Origin: Dehalococcoidia bacterium | Lineage (GTDB): Bacteria; Chloroflexota; Dehalococcoidia; GIF9; AB-539-J10 | Reading direction: 5' to 3' | Length of the DNA: 9,106 nucleotides | Assembly: GCA_029857995.1 (NCBI GenBank) | Contig: JAOUFZ010000058.1 | Location: forward strand, 1-9,106 | Part shown: positions 6,565 to 9,106 of the stretch, one piece after another | Numbering within the stretch: position 1 is the stretch's first letter | How the letters are laid out: each line of letters starts with the position of its first letter | Translations under genes and position numbers: made by a program | The notes under the pieces: model-generated | The model's database searches: none | Seen by the model: only the letters and a program-made list of their open reading frames with translations | Told to the model about the DNA's origin: nothing

Positions 6565-6798
6565 ATGCCCATCTATGAGTATTGTTGTCCTGAGTGCAGC
6601 TTTAAGTTTGAACTACTTCGCCACCAAAGCCAAGCAGACGAAAGCGCCTCTTGCCCTCGCTGTCGTCATAAGGCTAAACGAATATTCTCCTCTTTCGCCT
6701 CTTTTTCTAAAAGCGGTGAAGGGCCATCTACCCCGATTGGAGGGGCGTCCTCTTGTAGCTCATGCTCTGCTACGAGTTGTTCCAGCTGCCAAATGTAG
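6565..6798 (+). CDS. FmdB-type zinc ribbon protein
   Basis: 77-residue member of the FmdB putative regulatory protein family, a small zinc ribbon often next to metalloenzyme genes and named for a neighbour of formamidase/amidase genes. The N-terminus MPIYEYCCPECSFKFELL has the first CxxC (Cys8, Cys11). The second is CPRC (30-33). A Ser-rich linker leads to a tail with two CSSC motifs (64-67 and 72-75), a common feature of these proteins in anaerobes. The family's biochemical role is not established; regulation is the usual suggestion. The ATG at 6565 lies 2 bases after the preceding stop codon. The purine run AAAGGGAA at the end of the upstream gene could serve as ribosome site, and coupling is likely. 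Confidence 0.88.
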   Translation: MPIYEYCCPECSFKFELLRHQSQADESASCPRCRHKAKRIFSSFASFSKSGEGPSTPIGGASSCSSCSATSCSSCQM

Positions 6799-6898
6799 CT
6801 CCGTCACGAGAAACTACTAAGAGCCCAAATAAAGAGAGCATCAAATGACCGACCTGTGAGAATAAATACTAAGCACGCAATTACATCGGTGAGCCCAG

Positions 6899-7267
6899 AT
6901 GATTGAGATAAGAAGAGAAGACTTCTGTGTCGATGAGATAATCAAGAAAATGAAGGCCCCTAAGATAGGGGCATTATCAATTTATTTGGGCACTGTACGC
7001 GAGTTCCCTGAAGGAGTAGGACTGGAATTTGAAGGCAATAATCAGGCTGCTCAGAGATTAAGGGAGATAGAGGAGAGAGCAATCAATAGACTTGACGTTG
7101 AGGATGTAGCCGTAATGCATCGAGTGGGTTTCTTAGGCATATCAGAGAATATTGTACTGGTAGCAGTTTCCGCGTCCCATAGAGAGTCAGCTTTCAGTGC
7201 TTGCAGAAGCATAATAGACGATATAAAGGATTCACATAAATCATGGGGGAAAGTGGTATCGAAATAG
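6899..7267 (+). CDS. MoaE-like protein (short, atypical active site)
   Basis: 122 residues resembling the large subunit of molybdopterin synthase, which with MoaD thiocarboxylate adds the dithiolene sulfurs. Supporting segments are GALSIYLGTVREFPEG (24-39), HRVGFLGISE (74-83) and SASHRESAFSACRSIIDDIK (91-110). His94, Arg95 and Lys110 fit E. coli MoaE His103, Arg104 and Lys119. The second catalytic Lys (E. coli Lys126) falls on Gly117 in SHKSWGKV, with Lys118 next to it. The protein ends about 20 residues earlier than E. coli MoaE. The middle (LEFEGNNQAAQRL) also differs from the usual LEYEAYxxMA. The ATG at 6899 follows GGTGAG at 5 bases. No moaD, moaA or moaC is in the window. It may be a working short form or a diverged one with altered activity. 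Confidence 0.8.
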   Translation: MIEIRREDFCVDEIIKKMKAPKIGALSIYLGTVREFPEGVGLEFEGNNQAAQRLREIEERAINRLDVEDVAVMHRVGFLGISENIVLVAVSASHRESAFSACRSIIDDIKDSHKSWGKVVSK

Positions 7268-7341
7268 AAATTTATGTGAAGCCGATCGTACCACCGCTTC
7301 CGATGCACTCGTGATATCTAAGCCAAAACCTTTTGCTGAAT

Positions 7342-7370
7342 TTGAAATAAGAGGTGGAGTAGTCTAAAAT
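7342..7370 (+). promoter_or_regulatory. Strong promoter for hypA-hypB
   Basis: TTGAAA (7342-7347, 5/6) and TAAAAT (7365-7370, 5/6) are exactly 17 bases apart. The start site would be near 7377, leaving about 18 untranslated bases before the hypA ATG at 7395. No Shine-Dalgarno is visible in them. The rest of the gap 7268-7394 shows nothing else I can support. Confidence 0.62.
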
Positions 7371-7394
7371 ACACCGTTCACTTCGGTTCGTCAA

Positions 7395-7736
7395 ATGCAT
7401 GAACTCGGGGTCACTGAAAACATAGTCAACATTGCTTTAACTAAAGCTGGTGAGGCACAGGCTAACAAGGTCATCAAGATTAACTTAGTAGTTGGCGAGT
7501 TGTCAGGATTTGTCCCCGATTGTATCCAGTTTTATTTCGATTCTCTTAGCAAGGATACCATCGCCCAAGGAGCAGTACTCCACTTTGAATCGGTGCCAAC
7601 TCAATTGCGTTGTCGGGATTGTTCCACGATTTTCCAACCCCAAGATACGATGTGGACTTGCCCTAAATGCGCGGAGCGGAGCGTGGAAATATTCAAGGGA
7701 CGAGAGCTCTACATCGAAAGCCTGGAAGTAGAATGA
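7395..7736 (+). CDS. hypA: HypA, hydrogenase nickel incorporation protein
   Basis: 113 residues, normal for HypA. It binds nickel at its N-terminus and, with HypB, delivers it to the large subunit of [NiFe] hydrogenase during maturation in the cytoplasm. The start MHELGVTENIV contains the nickel ligand His2 and the conserved Glu3. The zinc site has two CxxC pairs: Cys73/Cys76 (RCRDC) and Cys89/Cys92 (TCPKC). The central VVGELSGFVPDCIQFYFDSL is also typical. The ATG is set by the essential His2, although no Shine-Dalgarno precedes it; the start lies only about 18 bases from the predicted transcript start. The stop overlaps the hypB start (ATGA). The presence of HypA implies that the organism makes a [NiFe] hydrogenase or another nickel enzyme, although none is in the window. 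Confidence 0.95.
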   Translation: MHELGVTENIVNIALTKAGEAQANKVIKINLVVGELSGFVPDCIQFYFDSLSKDTIAQGAVLHFESVPTQLRCRDCSTIFQPQDTMWTCPKCAERSVEIFKGRELYIESLEVE

Positions 7737-8407
7737 AAAAGATAGAAGTTATCCAGAACGTTTTGGAGGCTAATGAGACCATAGCCAACCGAAATCGGCA
7801 GCTGCTGGATAAGCACAAGATTTTCGTTATTAACATTATGTCAGCCCCAGGTGCTGGTAAGACGAGTCTTATTCTGCAAACTCTGACGAGGCTCAAGGGT
7901 AAGCTGAATATAGCTGTTATCGAAGGCGATGTCGCTTCCACGGTAGATGCAGAGAAAGTGCAGAGCGAGGCAAAAGCAGTAGTTCAAATAAATACTCTAA
8001 ATATGCCGGAAAGTTGCTCATTAATGGCTGCTATGATTGAGTCAGCTCTGAAGGACATGCCACTGGATAACATAGATTTAATCTTAATTGAGAATGTGGG
8101 CAATCTAATTTGCCCCGCTGAATTTACCCTGGGAGAACACAAGCGAGTGGTGATTTCCAGCCTGCCTGAAGGGGATGATAAGCCCATCAAATATCCCCTG
8201 ATCTATGTTGACGCCGATGCCGTGATAATAAATAAGATGGACCTTCTTCCCCATGTTGATTTCGATATTGCTGCCTTTCGGCGTTCCGTCACAGGGCTAA
8301 ACCCTAAAGTCGAAGTTTTCCAACTTTCGTGCAAGACCAGCGAAGGCATAGAAAAATGGTGCTCCTGGATATCGGAGCAAGTTAGAGCCAATGCCACAAG
8401 GCGATAG
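7733..8407 (+). CDS. hypB: HypB-like nickel-insertion GTPase with altered metal site
   Basis: 224-residue SIMIBI-class GTPase. HypB uses GTP hydrolysis to drive nickel transfer with HypA. Visible motifs are Walker A SAPGAGKT (37-44), IEGDVAST (63-70), ENVGNLICP (120-128, with the conserved Cys127), NKMD (167-170) and SCKTSEG (199-205). The N-terminal His-rich or CxxCGC nickel site of some HypBs is absent, as in many species. The G-domain metal site is unusual. Most HypBs read QINTGxGCHLDA with an adjacent Cys-His pair. This one reads QINTLNMPESCSLMAA, so Cys95 is kept, the His is Ser96 and about two residues are inserted. The ATG at 7733 overlaps the hypA stop by 4 bases and follows GGAAG. 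An upstream ATG at 7667 lies inside hypA and adds no family sequence. Overall HypB identity is sure; its normal nickel chemistry is not. Confidence 0.92.
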   Translation: MKKIEVIQNVLEANETIANRNRQLLDKHKIFVINIMSAPGAGKTSLILQTLTRLKGKLNIAVIEGDVASTVDAEKVQSEAKAVVQINTLNMPESCSLMAAMIESALKDMPLDNIDLILIENVGNLICPAEFTLGEHKRVVISSLPEGDDKPIKYPLIYVDADAVIINKMDLLPHVDFDIAAFRRSVTGLNPKVEVFQLSCKTSEGIEKWCSWISEQVRANATRR

Positions 8408-8510
8408 AAATTCTGCATACCTGGTAAAGATCATCATCTTGACGAGCTTAAGCGATGCTGTGACAAGCAGCTGATATTCTGCATCCGTGTGGCGGTGAAG
8501 AGATAGGGTC
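8408..8510. other. Non-coding stretch between hypB and the mnhE promoter
   Basis: The upstream part of the 232-base gap 8408-8639, before the promoter at 8511. I see no convincing hairpin followed by a T-run for the hypB transcript. The only oddity is a 9-base direct repeat ATTCTGCAT (near 8411 and 8477). No RNA family is recognised. Confidence 0.4.
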
Positions 8511-8539
8511 TTGACAACCTCCGAGGGATAATCTATAAG
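8511..8539 (+). promoter_or_regulatory. Near-consensus promoter for mnhE
   Basis: A perfect TTGACA (8511-8516) and TATAAG (8534-8539, 5/6) are exactly 17 bases apart, the best promoter in the window. Transcription would start near 8546, giving a leader of about 94 bases before the ATG at 8640. It shows that the Mrp-type gene begins a new transcription unit rather than being the last gene of the hyp operon. Confidence 0.68.
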
Positions 8540-8571
8540 TATGCCTCAATGTAGAGGTCTGAAAAAAGGGA

Positions 8572-8590
8572 GCTACCACGGCAAGGTAGC
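8572..8590 (+). promoter_or_regulatory. Hairpin in the mnhE 5' leader
   Basis: GCTACC (8572-8577) pairs perfectly with GGTAGC (8585-8590) around the 7-base loop ACGGCAA. It is preceded by AAAAAAGGGA and is inside the predicted 94-base leader. It has no T-run, so it is not a simple terminator. It may be part of a larger regulatory fold. I do not recognise a riboswitch class. Confidence 0.35.
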
Positions 8591-8639
8591 CAGCCTGAAA
8601 ATGGGATCCTTATCAGAGAAGCTATTCGAAAGATAAAGT

Positions 8640-9106
8640 ATGAACTTCATAGTTACGGCGGTGGTCGCCTACCTGGTTTATCTCCTTCTCACCATCGGTA
8701 GCGGCACCGTTGCTTTATGGAGTAGAGAAGAGCTTATCATCGGGGCAATATTCGCTGTGATAGCCGGTGCCCTGCTCAGGAACCGGTTCATTGGCAAAGA
8801 CCTGCGCATGCTGAACCCGAGGCGGTGGTTTACCTTCCTCGCTTACCTGTTCCCTTTTTTCTTTGCCATGGCCAAGGCCAACGTTGACGTGGCCTACCGC
8901 GTGATCACCGGGCGGATTAATCCGGCCATCGTGAAGATAAATCCCAACCTGAAGAACGATCTGTCGCTTACCTTGCTGGCGAATTCCATCACCCTCACGC
9001 CGGGAACACTGAGCGTGGATGTTGACCAGAAAACAAATGAACTATATGTGCACTGGATAAATGTTGACCCGGAGGTGCTCAAGGATATGCCCAGAGACTA
9101 CCATCC
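8640..9106 (+). CDS. Na+/H+ antiporter subunit E, MnhE/MrpE (partial, runs off right edge)
   Basis: 155 visible codons of an MnhE/MrpE family protein, usually about 160-170 residues, so only the last few are missing. MrpE is a small membrane subunit of multi-subunit Mrp Na+/H+ antiporters and of related membrane-bound hydrogenase and formate hydrogenlyase complexes. Hydrophobic segments lie at about 3-24, 31-47 and 63-80. The hallmark follows: NPAIVKINPNLKNDLSLTLL (94-113) then ANSITLTPGTLSVDVD (114-129). A soluble tail with LYVHWINV ends near the edge. The ATG at 8640 has only a weak ribosome site (GAAAGAT). It starts a new transcription unit behind a strong promoter, and genes for subunits F, G, B and the large antiporter subunits would be expected next. 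It could belong to a stand-alone antiporter or to a respiratory complex. Confidence 0.93.
   Translation, partial: MNFIVTAVVAYLVYLLLTIGSGTVALWSREELIIGAIFAVIAGALLRNRFIGKDLRMLNPRRWFTFLAYLFPFFFAMAKANVDVAYRVITGRINPAIVKINPNLKNDLSLTLLANSITLTPGTLSVDVDQKTNELYVHWINVDPEVLKDMPRDYH

Noticed and set aside
7243..7314. 24-codon frame (MGESGIEIEIYV...) at the end of the moaE-like gene, considered as a frameshifted MoaE C-terminus
   Set aside because: It contains no WKKE-like motif or other MoaE tail sequence, so it does not repair the truncation.
7667..7732. A 22-residue N-terminal extension of HypB starting at 7667
   Set aside because: It lies inside hypA in a shifted frame and has no nickel-binding Cys or His cluster. 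The ATGA overlap at 7733 is the classic coupled start.
8541..8636. 31-codon frame (MPQCRGLKKG...) just upstream of mnhE
   Set aside because: Its ATG lies upstream of the transcript start predicted from the -10 box at 8534-8539, it has no ribosome site and it resembles no known peptide. It was treated as leader sequence.

Overview
The window reads as part of a bacterial genome, most likely from the Chloroflexota (Dehalococcoidia-like anaerobes). This is inferred from the mid-range base composition, the style of the alpha/beta hydrolase, a stand-alone 72-residue NifU C-terminal domain, a MoeA-MobB fusion, and Ni/Mo enzyme maturation genes clustered together. No rRNA or tRNA gene is visible, so the taxonomic call is a judgement only. 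I saw no mobile element, phage gene or CRISPR array.

Layout. At the left edge (about 2-697, minus strand) lies an alpha/beta hydrolase cut off at its C-terminus. It is divergent from a two-gene ABC exporter operon of the NatA/NatB type (907-3010, plus). A promoter and a small three-helix membrane protein of unknown function follow (3234-3482). Two molybdenum cofactor genes lie on the minus strand: a MoeA-MobB fusion (4116-5903) and, downstream of it, a MoaB/MogA-type protein (3538-4044). The MoeA-MobB gene has its own promoter, back to back with the promoter of a plus-strand series. That series contains a NifU C-terminal domain protein (6057-6275), a 77-residue putative zinc-binding protein (6329-6562), an FmdB-type zinc ribbon (6565-6798), a short MoaE-like protein (6899-7267), hypA (7395-7736) and hypB (7733-8407). 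A strong promoter then leads into an MnhE/MrpE subunit (8640 to the right edge, incomplete).

How the genes fit together. The central 5 kb is a metallocentre assembly neighbourhood. MoaB/MogA, MoeA and MobB act in the last steps of molybdenum (or tungsten) cofactor synthesis. A MoaE-like protein would act one step earlier. HypA and HypB deliver nickel to [NiFe] enzymes. A NifU C-terminal domain carries or transfers Fe-S clusters. Mo/W cofactor and Ni insertion genes followed by a Mrp-antiporter subunit suggest that a membrane-bound hydrogenase or formate-hydrogenlyase-like complex lies just past the right edge. That is inference and needs the flanking sequence.

The most interesting points are a HypB-like GTPase whose conserved Cys-His metal ligand pair reads Cys-Ser, a MoaE-like protein that lacks one active-site lysine and the usual C-terminus, an uncharacterised Cys-rich small protein, and a well-placed Shine-Dalgarno sequence feeding a 19-codon reading frame that overlaps that protein's start.
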